Notes under the pieces: generated by a model
Databases searched by the model: none
Told to the model about the DNA's origin: nothing
What the model saw: only the letters and a program-made list of their open reading frames with translations
Source: an uncultured Clostridia bacterium
GTDB taxonomy: Bacteria > Bacillota > Clostridia > TANB77 > CAG-508
Length of the DNA stretch: 64,000 nt
Direction: 5' to 3'
Assembly (NCBI GenBank): GCA_944388805.1
Contig: CALXKE010000002.1
Span: forward strand, 1-64,000
Translations under genes and position numbers: made by a program
In this document: positions 8,406-16,756 of the stretch, piece by piece
Layout: each line of letters starts with the position of its first letter
Position numbering within the stretch: the stretch's first letter is position 1

Positions 8406-9839
8406 TCAAATAAGTTTATCTACACTAAAAGTCAAAGTTTCAGACTCACCATTTTTATAGAGAATTTCTTGTACACAAATATTGTACAAAATTTCAATAG
8501 CTAAACGATGGCCTTCCAGTTCGCCTTTTGTGCTAGGACTACTACTAAAAAAATTGTAAATAAAGTCTTCTCTTGAATCTTCGTTAAGACCTCTAATCAC
8601 TTCATCTCCATTATGTCTCATAAGAGTTTCAGAAGTAATTTTTTCAAACGGTACACCACCAATCAATTCAGAGTTTCTAAAAATGCAAATATCGAAGTTG
8701 TCTAGTCCTCCTACTCCAGACTCGTCAACTGTTCTATCTTTTATCTCTTTAGACTGGTAACTATGAACCTGAATGTCCATTAAAGGTCCTATTTCAATGT
8801 CTACTGTTTCGTGGCGAACTCTTCCATTGTTTTTATAATGGTCGTCATGTGGTATAATCCAAGCTCTCCTGGAAAAACCAATCTGTGAAATATATAAATT
8901 TCCAGTTGTTATGGTCTTACCATTTTCATTATAAAAACTAAACTGTGACACAACCGCCTTTTCTCCAAATAAATTATAATCTGTAGACGATGCTTCCTTG
9001 TCGTAAAATTTGGGAATAGGCTGTCCTAGTTTTTGAAAAAGATTTACCACTTCATCAGGCCTAATAATCTGAATATCATCAGACTCAAGCTGAAATTCAC
9101 TACTAATTTTTGCTTTCATTGGCTTTTTGTCTTTAGATAATTCGTTGTTTATCTTCACGATATCCGAAAACAGGTCTATGAAATGATATCCACTATGAAA
9201 GAGTTTACCATATCCATATTTGTATGGATGATTCTCATAGAATAAATCATGTGGCATAATCCAATTTCCATCACAGTGACTTACATACACTTTCGTGATA
9301 GGAATATTATATGCTCTCACAATTTCTCTAGCCAATTCAAGTACCAACATGTAGCCTTTATTCATTTTCCGTTGACACATAACCTTGCACTGATACTTAG
9401 AATTCTGTCTATTCAAGATGCTATAATACTCATCTTTTACCTTAGCAGCATCCTCCAAAGTATAAAACTTTGAAGGAGCCACAATAGGCTTTTCAACAAG
9501 CATATGAACTTCTTTTTCAACAAAGTAATCTATATACGCATAATGTGCTTTAGGTTCAGATGCCACAATTACATGAGTAATCTCATACTTACTACACAAT
9601 TCGTCAAAAATCTTGCGAGTATTAGAACTTAAAACTTCTAAATCCTTTTCAGAATCAGGTATCGTAACTACAACTGTTTTAAAACCAAATCCTTTAAGTT
9701 CCGCCTGAACTCTCTCTTTCTGCGAATCAAGGTCCACAACAATTTTAGGTTCAAACTTGTATTTTAAAAAGAATTTAAAATAAGTTCTGGTAGCATGGGG
9801 TCCCCAACCAATCATTAAAGTATTAACTTTTGAAAACAT
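8406..9839 (-). CDS. Gfo/Idh/MocA-family NAD(P)-dependent oxidoreductase
   Basis: About 477 residues. The N-terminal part is a Rossmann fold, although its first loop is Gly-Trp-Gly-Pro rather than G-x-G-x-x-G. Glu-Lys-Pro-Ile near residue 118 is the E-K-P signature of the Gfo/Idh/MocA family, and Gly-Tyr-His-Phe-Ile-Asp-Leu near 218 matches its catalytic G-x-x-H-x-x-D. These enzymes oxidise or reduce sugars and other polyols or amino-containing substrates. The protein is about 100 residues longer than typical, with a large C-terminal extension. Start: ATG at 9839 after AAGGAGG. It sits 20 bases after the PLP enzyme and its TGA is 15 bases before the LeuRS start, so it is translated from the same mRNA. 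Substrate unknown. Confidence 0.75.
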   Translation of the reverse strand: MFSKVNTLMIGWGPHATRTYFKFFLKYKFEPKIVVDLDSQKERVQAELKGFGFKTVVVTIPDSEKDLEVLSSNTRKIFDELCSKYEITHVIVASEPKAHYAYIDYFVEKEVHMLVEKPIVAPSKFYTLEDAAKVKDEYYSILNRQNSKYQCKVMCQRKMNKGYMLVLELAREIVRAYNIPITKVYVSHCDGNWIMPHDLFYENHPYKYGYGKLFHSGYHFIDLFSDIVKINNELSKDKKPMKAKISSEFQLESDDIQIIRPDEVVNLFQKLGQPIPKFYDKEASSTDYNLFGEKAVVSQFSFYNENGKTITTGNLYISQIGFSRRAWIIPHDDHYKNNGRVRHETVDIEIGPLMDIQVHSYQSKEIKDRTVDESGVGGLDNFDICIFRNSELIGGVPFEKITSETLMRHNGDEVIRGLNEDSREDFIYNFFSSSPSTKGELEGHRLAIEILYNICVQEILYKNGESETLTFSVDKLI

Positions 9840-9859
9840 CAAGAACCTCCTTGAGAAAT

Positions 9860-11527
9860 TTACCTTCTATAAACCATATCTGCAGGAATGTAATGCAAAG
9901 TTTTAAAGGTCCAATTTTCGTCGCGATCGTAGCGTTCTTTTAATGTTGCAATCAGAGCAACAATGGCATCGATATTCTCCCTAGTATAATGCGGAGACAT
10001 TGGGTATGCCTTAATAGAACCCAGACACACATTAGTGCCCGCGACTGTAAATACATCAGATGCTGTAAACGCCAGATGGGTTTCACCTTTTTCGTTAAGC
10101 TCGTCAACATAGCGAGTAAAATTCAAATTGTAGTTCTTTACCTTATCTGTTTCTTCTTTCGGCATGGTAAGAATTTCAGCCAAAGCCTTATCCTCAAATC
10201 CTTCCGGTTTTAAAATAAACAGAGTTGCCACACCATTGGAATTGGCATTAACAACTTCCGCAAAGGGAAGTGCATTAATCTTATCTCTAAAATACTGAGT
10301 AGATTCCAGAGAGTTTGCAATAATCTCTCTATACCCGTTAATACCAATCGTCTTCAATGTTGTCCATGCAGCAATTGGTCCATCACTACATCTGGTAAGT
10401 TCCAGAGTCTGCTCGAATGGTGCAAAACCTCCGTACTGAAGTTTTTCAACATCTACAACCTGTTCCTTATCTCCAAGGAAATAATAATCCTCCTTATTAT
10501 GGAATATAATAAGAGAAGAAATATACGGTGCATATCCCGTTTTATGGAAATCCATGCCACAGGAATCCGCATACTTAATCTCTGAAATGAAAGAATGCAT
10601 AAGCTGAATCTTGTCGAGAATAGGCTTATTGATTCCAAGCGGATTCGTTTCAAAATCATAGCCGTTATAAAACAACCAGATCCAACCAACCACAGAATCC
10701 ACATGGATAATTGGTTTATAATCTAACCTATAATCTACAACCAGCTGCTCTCTCAGTTCATAAATTTCCTTAACAGGATCCATATCGAACTCTACCGTGG
10801 AACCTCCACAGAGATTGAATCCCAAGAAAATCTTGCCTTTTTCAATATTTTCTCTTACAACTTTTTCAACTTCAGAAACAATGATACGTCCATCTTTGGA
10901 ACACTTCACTCTGATGCAATTGTCATAGCCGATGCCGAGCCAGTCGGAAATTTCAGCATGACAGGGGTGGCCCTTCACAGAACTTACAAGGAAAAATTCT
11001 TTTCCATTATAGCCTTTTCTCTTACCTATCGGATATGCACGATTAAGTGCATACTTAAAAGCATAAAGTGAAGTTCCCTTACCACCAAAAGTAAAGGTAC
11101 CCATAGACTTAGTCCAGTCCCAGCCGATAAGGTCAGATAAATACTTTACGACTTCAAGCTCACTTGCAAGCAACAAACCAGTATACTTATCTTGTGAAAA
11201 ATTCGGATTAAACATTTTTGTATACAACGTAGTTGCTAGTGCAGGAATATTAGCCGGAGGAATAACGTTCAAAAGTGTTTCCGGATTATTCCAATTAGGA
11301 AGTCCTTCAAACAGCGGAACCAATTCCTTTGCAATTTCCTCAAAATCCATTCCCTCTTCTTTCAAAGTTTTATCTTTAAGATAATCAAAATAATTGAAAG
11401 AATAGATAGAACTCTCCGTCTTGCTCTGATCTGCCTTTAATTTTAAGCACTCAATCGACCAGATTTTTTCCAGTACTTCTTCTGTTACAGACCCATTGTA
11501 GTCACCAAATACATTCTTTACATCCAT
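9860..11527 (-). CDS. PLP-dependent group II amino acid decarboxylase-like enzyme
   Basis: About 555 residues. The hallmark Asp-Ser-Cys-Gly-Met-Asp-Phe-His-Lys-Thr-Gly-Tyr (about residues 318-329) carries the PLP Schiff-base Lys after His, as in Glu, aromatic and Cys sulfinate decarboxylases. Phe-Gly-Gly-Lys-Gly-Thr near residue 147 and His-Val-Asp-Ser near 275 provide the phosphate and pyridine contacts. Such enzymes decarboxylate an amino acid; some relatives catalyse aldehyde synthesis or other PLP chemistry. The large N-terminal part and length suggest the TyrDC-like or plant-type subgroup. AAGGAG precedes the ATG. It lies between the radical SAM gene and the oxidoreductase in one operon of shifted base composition. 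Substrate cannot be inferred. Confidence 0.8.
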   Translation of the reverse strand: MDVKNVFGDYNGSVTEEVLEKIWSIECLKLKADQSKTESSIYSFNYFDYLKDKTLKEEGMDFEEIAKELVPLFEGLPNWNNPETLLNVIPPANIPALATTLYTKMFNPNFSQDKYTGLLLASELEVVKYLSDLIGWDWTKSMGTFTFGGKGTSLYAFKYALNRAYPIGKRKGYNGKEFFLVSSVKGHPCHAEISDWLGIGYDNCIRVKCSKDGRIIVSEVEKVVRENIEKGKIFLGFNLCGGSTVEFDMDPVKEIYELREQLVVDYRLDYKPIIHVDSVVGWIWLFYNGYDFETNPLGINKPILDKIQLMHSFISEIKYADSCGMDFHKTGYAPYISSLIIFHNKEDYYFLGDKEQVVDVEKLQYGGFAPFEQTLELTRCSDGPIAAWTTLKTIGINGYREIIANSLESTQYFRDKINALPFAEVVNANSNGVATLFILKPEGFEDKALAEILTMPKEETDKVKNYNLNFTRYVDELNEKGETHLAFTASDVFTVAGTNVCLGSIKAYPMSPHYTRENIDAIVALIATLKERYDRDENWTFKTLHYIPADMVYRR

Positions 11528-11550
11528 AATGATATTCTCCTTCCTTAAGT

Positions 11551-12969
11551 TTAAATAAAGAATTTATTGTGAGCTCTTTCATTTCTTACTTCGTTTTCAT
11601 CAAAGTCTTTGTTCGTTCTGATGATATCCAAAATTTCCTGAACATAGATATTGTCATCCATACCAGTAACCCTTACAGGTCTTGGAGTTCTCCATCTGTG
11701 ATAATCATCAAAATTATCAGATGTGATTACAACACCATACTTATCTGGATTCATGTAGATATCAGAATCAGGATATGGAACAAAAAACTTCGGAAATGTG
11801 AAATCAAAAAGATTACTTTTACGCATTTCTTTAAATGTTGCCACATTAAAAGCAATGTCCTCTTCATGCTCAAACGGCAATCCTACCATAGAGTACAAAG
11901 AAATAATTGGAACACCGACTTCATGTTTTACAACATCTAAAGCCTCCTTAAAAGCTTCTAATTGATAATATTTAGAAACTTTAAGTCTTACATTTTCAGA
12001 AAAATGTTCTGCACCAATCAAAATCTCAATAAGTCCGTTATCTACAAACTTTTTAAGAATAGGTTTATAAGCTACTTTGATTAAGAAATTTGGTGAAGTA
12101 TTTATAGTGAAAGTACACTTAATTCCCCTTCCTTCAATCTCATTAATAACCTCTGTATAGACATCTTCATTGATAAAGAAATCGCTGTCAGAGAAATGAA
12201 ACATCTTCACTCCGTATTTTTTGATAATATACTCTACTTCATCCATTCTAGAATGAACATCTGTGAAACAAATCCTTTTGCCAACCTTGTGCTCCACACA
12301 GTATTTACATCTGTTAGGACAACCAATGCCGAAAAAGTTGTACCACAAAGTGTCCATTCTTCTTTCTTCAGGAATAAGGCTAAATTCTTTCGGACAATCA
12401 AAATACATATCTGTATCAATTCTCCAGAAATTCGTTTTGCCACCGGCCAAAATAGTTTTAATAAGTTCTAAAGTCTTATCAATACCATAACCGGTAACAA
12501 CATAATCAAAAGCCTCGTCCTTGTCATGAGTCAAAAAATATCTCGCATGCGGACCCCCAAAAATATTCTTAGCCTTTGGATTCATCTTCTTAACCGCCTG
12601 TGCTAATCTTTTTACATGATTGAACTGAGGCGTGGTAGACGTGAAACAATAAACATCATAGTCTGTATAACGTTTATTGATGTCAGCAATGTATTCTTCT
12701 TCAGAAGTAAAATAGTCTCCGTTTGTATAACTAACGAAGATATTATTTTTCTTCAAAAGATATCCAAGCATCAACAATCCATAATTAGAAATGTATTCCA
12801 CTTGACCGTGAAGTTTTGCAACAACGTCTGCTCCCAAGTAATCAAGAATTACCCGGTTTTGCGCTTCTGCATACTTTATTTGCGCCACATTTTCATAAGC
12901 CCAAATTTCATCATTTGGATCTGCCTGAAAAGAGATTGCATCCAACAATAAAACTTTTTTTTGTTTCAT
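11551..12969 (-). CDS. Radical SAM enzyme with N-terminal cobalamin-binding-like domain
   Basis: About 472 residues. Residues 1-170 look like a Rossmann-type B12-binding domain (Gly-Tyr-Leu-Leu-Lys-Lys near 60, Phe-Gly-Gly-Pro-His-Ala near 140). The core then has Gly-Cys-Pro-Asn-Arg-Cys-Lys-Tyr-Cys, the C-x3-C-x2-C [4Fe-4S] cluster motif. This is the class B layout used for methylation of unreactive carbons, ring contractions and other secondary-metabolite steps. Start: ATG at 12969 after AGGAGGG; the frame is open upstream to 13032 but has no ribosome site there. It is the first gene of the operon, driven by a consensus promoter at 13144-13172. A reading frame of foreign composition; product unknown. 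Confidence 0.8.
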   Translation of the reverse strand: MKQKKVLLLDAISFQADPNDEIWAYENVAQIKYAEAQNRVILDYLGADVVAKLHGQVEYISNYGLLMLGYLLKKNNIFVSYTNGDYFTSEEEYIADINKRYTDYDVYCFTSTTPQFNHVKRLAQAVKKMNPKAKNIFGGPHARYFLTHDKDEAFDYVVTGYGIDKTLELIKTILAGGKTNFWRIDTDMYFDCPKEFSLIPEERRMDTLWYNFFGIGCPNRCKYCVEHKVGKRICFTDVHSRMDEVEYIIKKYGVKMFHFSDSDFFINEDVYTEVINEIEGRGIKCTFTINTSPNFLIKVAYKPILKKFVDNGLIEILIGAEHFSENVRLKVSKYYQLEAFKEALDVVKHEVGVPIISLYSMVGLPFEHEEDIAFNVATFKEMRKSNLFDFTFPKFFVPYPDSDIYMNPDKYGVVITSDNFDDYHRWRTPRPVRVTGMDDNIYVQEILDIIRTNKDFDENEVRNERAHNKFFI

Positions 12970-13063
12970 AGTTTTCCCTCCTGTTTTGTTTGAACTACTG
13001 TTACTTTGCGACATACAATATTTAGTTTTCAAGGTACATATTAATACAATACTATAATTTTTG

Positions 13064-13110
13064 AACCTAATTATAATCTTTAGGTTTACCTATGTAAAAT
13101 CTCGCATAGG
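13064..13110 (-). promoter_or_regulatory. Two small hairpins in the leader of the radical SAM-LeuRS operon
   Basis: CCTATG (13089-13094)/CATAGG (13105-13110) and AACCTAA (13064-13070)/TTAGGTT (13080-13086) form adjacent stems within the roughly 170-nt leader. No T-box core (TGGNACCGCG type) is present, so regulation by uncharged tRNA-Leu is not supported. Confidence 0.4.
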
Positions 13111-13143
13111 CATAATTATACTATTATATTAAAAGTCGAAAAA

Positions 13144-13172
13144 ATCATACCACAAACAACTTTTTATGTCAA
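13144..13172 (-). promoter_or_regulatory. Consensus promoter of the radical SAM-LeuRS operon
   Basis: Minus strand TTGACA (plus 13167-13172), 17-nt spacer, TATGAT (plus 13144-13149). Transcription would start near 13137. Confidence 0.75.
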
Positions 13173-13220
13173 TTCTTTTATGTTGTTTTTGTATTTTTTA
13201 GCCTTACATAATAGTATAAT

Positions 13221-13973
13221 TTATATTTTTTTTATAACTTCAAAGGCAATATTTAAACATTGTTTTAATATAAAAGATCTATCTTCTGTCAATGTTTTCA
13301 TTTCCCAGATGTCACCTTCTAAAGTATCATCCGTATATAAAAATTGATATGCTTTAAATCCTCTTGATTTTGCTACTGCCATAATAGATGCACATTCCAT
13401 CTCCACTACTTTGCATCCACGACTTGCCCTATCTTTTAACTTATCCTTTGTTTCTTTATATAATGCATCTGTTGTCCATGTTTTAGTTAATTCGTAAGAA
13501 ACTCCATTTTCTTCGAAAATCTTAGCTAGTTCTGTAGCTGTATCAATTTTAACAAAATCTGAAATTGGTATATAATGATAACTTGTCCCTTCATCACGAT
13601 ATGCTTCAGTTGGAATAATAAAAGCTCCTTTTTTTAAATTTGAAGTTAATTCTCCGCAAGAACCAAAAATAATAAATGTTTCAACTCCCCTTGCATGCAA
13701 TTCTTCCATCATCGATGTAGTAGCTGGTCCTCCCACTAATGTTCTATATAGTATAACATCCTTTCCTGCTATCTGCGTTTTATAAATTTTGATTGCTTCT
13801 CCGCAAACATACAACTCGCTATATTCTTCAAAATTATCGCTATTTTTTACAAATTCTATTAATTCTGTCTTAAAGCAAACAATTGCAATTGAAGGAAGTT
13901 TCTTCTGCCCAGCTGTAGAAATTTCTGCTTTAACAATTTCTTCACTTTCATCATAAGAATCTATTATACTCAT
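13221..13973 (-). CDS. Nucleoside phosphorylase (uridine/purine phosphorylase superfamily)
   Basis: 250 residues. Phe-Gly-Ser-Cys-Gly-Glu-Leu near residue 100 followed by Gly-Ala-Phe-Ile-Ile-Pro-Thr matches the NP-I phosphate-binding region. Val-Glu-Met-Glu-Cys-Ala-Ser near 190 is the conserved ribose-binding M-E motif. An Asp in Tyr-Thr-Asp-Asp near 214 may be the base-interacting residue. The enzyme would split a nucleoside to free base and ribose-1-phosphate for salvage; purine or uridine preference cannot be settled by eye. GTAGGAG precedes the ATG. It lies downstream of the sirtuin module, separated from it by a hairpin terminator. Confidence 0.8.
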   Translation of the reverse strand: MSIIDSYDESEEIVKAEISTAGQKKLPSIAIVCFKTELIEFVKNSDNFEEYSELYVCGEAIKIYKTQIAGKDVILYRTLVGGPATTSMMEELHARGVETFIIFGSCGELTSNLKKGAFIIPTEAYRDEGTSYHYIPISDFVKIDTATELAKIFEENGVSYELTKTWTTDALYKETKDKLKDRASRGCKVVEMECASIMAVAKSRGFKAYQFLYTDDTLEGDIWEMKTLTEDRSFILKQCLNIAFEVIKKI

Positions 13974-14040
13974 AATTTTCTCCTACCTTTCTAATAATAT
14001 TTCTTCTTTCTATCGCTATTTATTGTTACAATAATACCAT

Positions 14041-14083
14041 AAAAAATAGAATTATTCTATACTCGAGTATAAAATAATTCTCT
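14041..14083 (-). terminator. Terminator after the DUF1848 gene (recurrent hairpin type)
   Basis: AGAATTATT (14048-14056) pairs with AATAATTCT (14073-14081); an inner TATACTCGAGTATA palindrome lengthens the stem. On the minus strand it ends in TTTTTT. Related hairpins occur at 20950-20996 and 33005-33047. Confidence 0.8.
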
Positions 14084-14121
14084 TAAATAATTTTTTATTT
14101 ACATGCTATTTTTCACCATCA

Positions 14122-15054
14122 TTATATAAAACTAATTTGCTCATTTTCTATCTTCCAACTTTTCTGTTTTGCATCTGTGATTTTATCTCCTGGTTCACTT
14201 CTTCCAATTAAAAATGGAGAATTATCATCATGCTTCTTCATGTTTTGTATTACAAATTGCTTATTAGCATTTGCATAACAATATTTGCATAAATGTCCAC
14301 AAGTATTATATGCTCCTATATCATTTCCCATTAAACAACTACACTCTTGCCTTAAATTTTTTCTTTTTGGTGGTTGTAATGTATTGTTTATAGCTTTTTC
14401 AACAATTTCTTGACTCATACAACCATTACATTGTAATCCATATTGTGATAAATATGTTTTTTCACAACAAGCATGAATGACCATATTGTTTTCTTTTCCG
14501 ATTTTACGAAATGCTTTTGCCATTTCTATTTGCTCTTCTTTTGTTGGCGGATTTATGTTGGGAGCATTTCTTTTTACTTTTTCATATAAATCTAAAAAGC
14601 TAATGGTACAGTTATGTGTATATCCTTTTAATTCTTTTGCCATGTTTCCAAAACATGTTATATGTTTATTAACATCAAATCCATCTCCTATAAATATTGG
14701 GTCATATCTCCAACCAATAGAATCTACACCAATATGATTTGATAATTTTTTAAAGCTTTCCATTACTTTTTTCTTATCTGGTACATTTGGCTCTATATCT
14801 TTTCCATAAGGGGTAATGGTTACAAACCAATATTGTTTATACATATCTAATTTATCTAAATAACTAAGCATGGGCTCTGGATTTTTTGTACAAAACGCCA
14901 AACAATCCACAACCTCTGGCGATAAATTGTATTTGGTTACTTGATTTGGATTATATGGATTTCTTACCAATACATATCCTTCTCGTATTCTATTCATAAA
15001 CCATTTTGCATAAAATGCTGGTATATCTGTTCTACATCCTGTATTGATAATCAT
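14122..15054 (-). CDS. DUF1848 family protein with a C-terminal Cys cluster
   Basis: 310 residues starting with Ile-Ile-Asn-Thr-Gly-Cys-Arg-Thr-Asp-Ile-Pro-Ala-Phe-Tyr, the typical DUF1848 opening. Many Cys residues are present, ending in Cys-Ser-Cys-Leu-Met and Cys-Gly-His-Leu-Cys-Lys-Tyr-Cys-Tyr-Ala-Asn, which looks like an iron-sulfur or zinc site of radical SAM flavour (C-x3-C-x2-C). The biochemical function of the family is, to my knowledge, not established. Its ATG overlaps the stop of the sirtuin gene (ATGA), so translation is coupled and a role with the sirtuin and macrodomain in ADP-ribosyl metabolism is a fair inference. Confidence 0.8.
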   Translation of the reverse strand: MIINTGCRTDIPAFYAKWFMNRIREGYVLVRNPYNPNQVTKYNLSPEVVDCLAFCTKNPEPMLSYLDKLDMYKQYWFVTITPYGKDIEPNVPDKKKVMESFKKLSNHIGVDSIGWRYDPIFIGDGFDVNKHITCFGNMAKELKGYTHNCTISFLDLYEKVKRNAPNINPPTKEEQIEMAKAFRKIGKENNMVIHACCEKTYLSQYGLQCNGCMSQEIVEKAINNTLQPPKRKNLRQECSCLMGNDIGAYNTCGHLCKYCYANANKQFVIQNMKKHDDNSPFLIGRSEPGDKITDAKQKSWKIENEQISFI

Positions 15055-15899
15055 AATGCTCTCTCCTTTAAATCGTTTAAAACTTTATTGACATCTTCAT
15101 CAAATGAAATTGCTTTATTTTCAATTTCCTGACGAACCATTGGATAGTCTTTATTCATTCTAATTAAAATTGTTTTTAAATGTTTGTATGTCATTTGTTC
15201 AAATGGAAATCGTATAATTCCAGGTGTATTAAATCCAACCCCTATTTCTAATAATACCACATTTTTATCTTCTATCTCATCTAAAAATTGTTCATATTGT
15301 TTTGCTTGTTTATACCAATTTTCATCTTGAACAAAGTTAGCATCCTTTCTTAGATTCATCTCCATATTCCCACCACAAACAGGACATTTGGGTACTAATT
15401 GTTTTGGTATTTTTAGGTTTTCTGTATGTTTTAACCATTCTTCTACCATTTCTTGATTATCATACAATTTATTGTGACAAGCATTTTCACATTGTAAAAA
15501 ACGATAATCTCCTTGAACAGGAAATATTTTTTCTGTTTCAAATCCTGCTGTTTCAAATTGTCCATCTACATTGGTTGTAATGACAAAATATTCCTTATCT
15601 TTTACAAAATCTAATAATTCTTGATATAACTTTAAAGGTTTTCTAAATCTATTTAATTTTATTAACCTTGCCCAAAATGCCCATTTCTCTTCTTGTGAAG
15701 AAAATAGATAAAATGATGCTGTATACAAATCTTCAAAATGGTATTTTTCAATAAATTCTTTATAATCTCTTTGAAAACTTTCTCCACTATATTCTAACCC
15801 AGCCGCTGTTGAAAGTCCAGCACCTGCTCCTATTAGTATATAATCAGCATTTTTAATTACTTGTTTGGCATTTTGTATTCGAATCTTATATTCTTCCAA
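15051..15899 (-). CDS. Class M-type sirtuin (SirTM-like, protein ADP-ribosyltransferase)
   Basis: About 282 residues. Gly-Ala-Gly-Ala-Gly-Leu-Ser-Thr-Ala-Ala-Gly forms the NAD-binding loop and Thr-Thr-Asn-Val-Asp the second sirtuin motif. A four-Cys zinc site is seen as Cys-Glu-Asn-Ala-Cys and Cys-Pro-Val-Cys. In place of the canonical His-Gly motif it has Val-Gln-Gly-Asp-Tyr, as in class M sirtuins, which act as ADP-ribosyltransferases rather than deacylases. A macrodomain gene lies directly upstream, as in known SirTM operons, but no GcvH-like or lipoate ligase gene is adjacent; DUF1848 takes their place. I prefer the TTG at 15899, which follows AGAGGA at good spacing. The frame is open to 15941. 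Confidence 0.8.
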   Translation of the reverse strand: MEEYKIRIQNAKQVIKNADYILIGAGAGLSTAAGLEYSGESFQRDYKEFIEKYHFEDLYTASFYLFSSQEEKWAFWARLIKLNRFRKPLKLYQELLDFVKDKEYFVITTNVDGQFETAGFETEKIFPVQGDYRFLQCENACHNKLYDNQEMVEEWLKHTENLKIPKQLVPKCPVCGGNMEMNLRKDANFVQDENWYKQAKQYEQFLDEIEDKNVVLLEIGVGFNTPGIIRFPFEQMTYKHLKTILIRMNKDYPMVRQEIENKAISFDEDVNKVLNDLKERAL

Positions 15900-15943
15900 T
15901 TTTGTTCCTCTTTTCTTTTTATTATATACATTATAGTTCAATA

Positions 15944-16643
15944 TTAGTTTTCATTTTTTGCTAAATATTCTTTTACTGCTTTTATGGCAATTTGACAAGC
16001 CTCTTCTTTTGGAAATCGAAACTCTCCTGTTGAAATACAAGGAAATGCGATTTCCTTTATGTTATTTTCTTTGGCAAGTTGTAAAGAATGAATATAACAA
16101 TTTTTTAATTCTTCTTTTTTCTTATCAGTAACCTCTTCATAAATAATAGGACCTACTGTATGGATAATATATTTGGCAGGTAGGTTATATCCTTTTGTCA
16201 TAAAGACTTCTCCTGTTTCCAATTGTTTAATTTCTTTCATTTTCTCATAACATTCTAATCTTAGCTGTATACCGCTATATGAGTGAATACCGATTGTCAA
16301 TACATTTATGACATGGTATAAAACAACCTAATCCCTGTGAGTTGGCAGCATTCACAATTGCATCTATTTTAAGAGTTGTTATATCACCTTTCCATAGATA
16401 AATATTATCTGTTATTTTAAACTCTTCTATATCTTCTACAATTCCTTTTTCCTGGATTTCTTCTTGTAAATACATATCTTGCATGTTTAAAAATTCTTGA
16501 CTAATTTCTTTAGGTTCTCTTATATTACATAAAGAACGAAATAGTCTTTTCTTCTCTTCTTCAGACAAATTTTCTATTTTTATTTTTTCATTTCTTTCTT
16601 CTGCTAAATATGTAATTAAGAAATCTAATGTTTTCAATATCAT
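15944..16643 (-). CDS. Zn-macrodomain protein with +1 frameshift at CGG
   Basis: Two frames join to a macrodomain of about 233 residues. The first has Ile-Tyr-Leu-Trp-Lys-Gly-Asp-Ile-Thr and Ile-Val-Asn-Ala-Ala-Asn-Ser, then Gly-Cys-Phe-Ile-Pro-Cys-His-Lys-Cys-Ile-Asp-Asn, the zinc-site signature of the Zn-macro group. The second continues Ile-His-Ser-Tyr-Ser-Gly-Ile-Gln-Leu-Arg and later Phe-Pro-Cys-Ile-Ser-Thr-Gly. Zn-macros remove ADP-ribose placed by the neighbouring class M sirtuin. The frame-0 codons at the break are AAT CGG TAT (CGG at 16290-16292). Skipping the C gives GGT ATT CAC, the correct continuation. Without a frameshift the protein stops after about 126 codons and loses the active-site half. 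The ATG at 16643 is close to AGGAG; a TTG at 16637 is better spaced. Confidence 0.8.
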
Positions 16644-16664
16644 CAACTCCTAAAATAGATTTTT

Positions 16665-16724
16665 AAGGATTGCAAAAAACAATCCTTTTTAATTGAATAG
16701 GAAAACTCACTTTTTCCTATTCAA
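16665..16724. terminator. Two adjacent hairpins after the MBL-fold gene
   Basis: AAGGATTG/CAATCCTT (16665-16687) followed by T-rich sequence on the plus strand, and TTGAATAGGAAAA/TTTTCCTATTCAA (16693-16724). They separate the MBL-fold gene from the macrodomain gene and probably stop transcription in both directions. Confidence 0.65.
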
Positions 16725-16756
16725 CAAAAAATAACATTGCACAGTAAAATTACATC

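Noticed and set aside
13033..13143. T-box riboswitch ahead of the LeuRS operon
   Set aside because: The leader is only about 170 nt and I see neither the T-box core nor a specifier stem; only two small hairpins.
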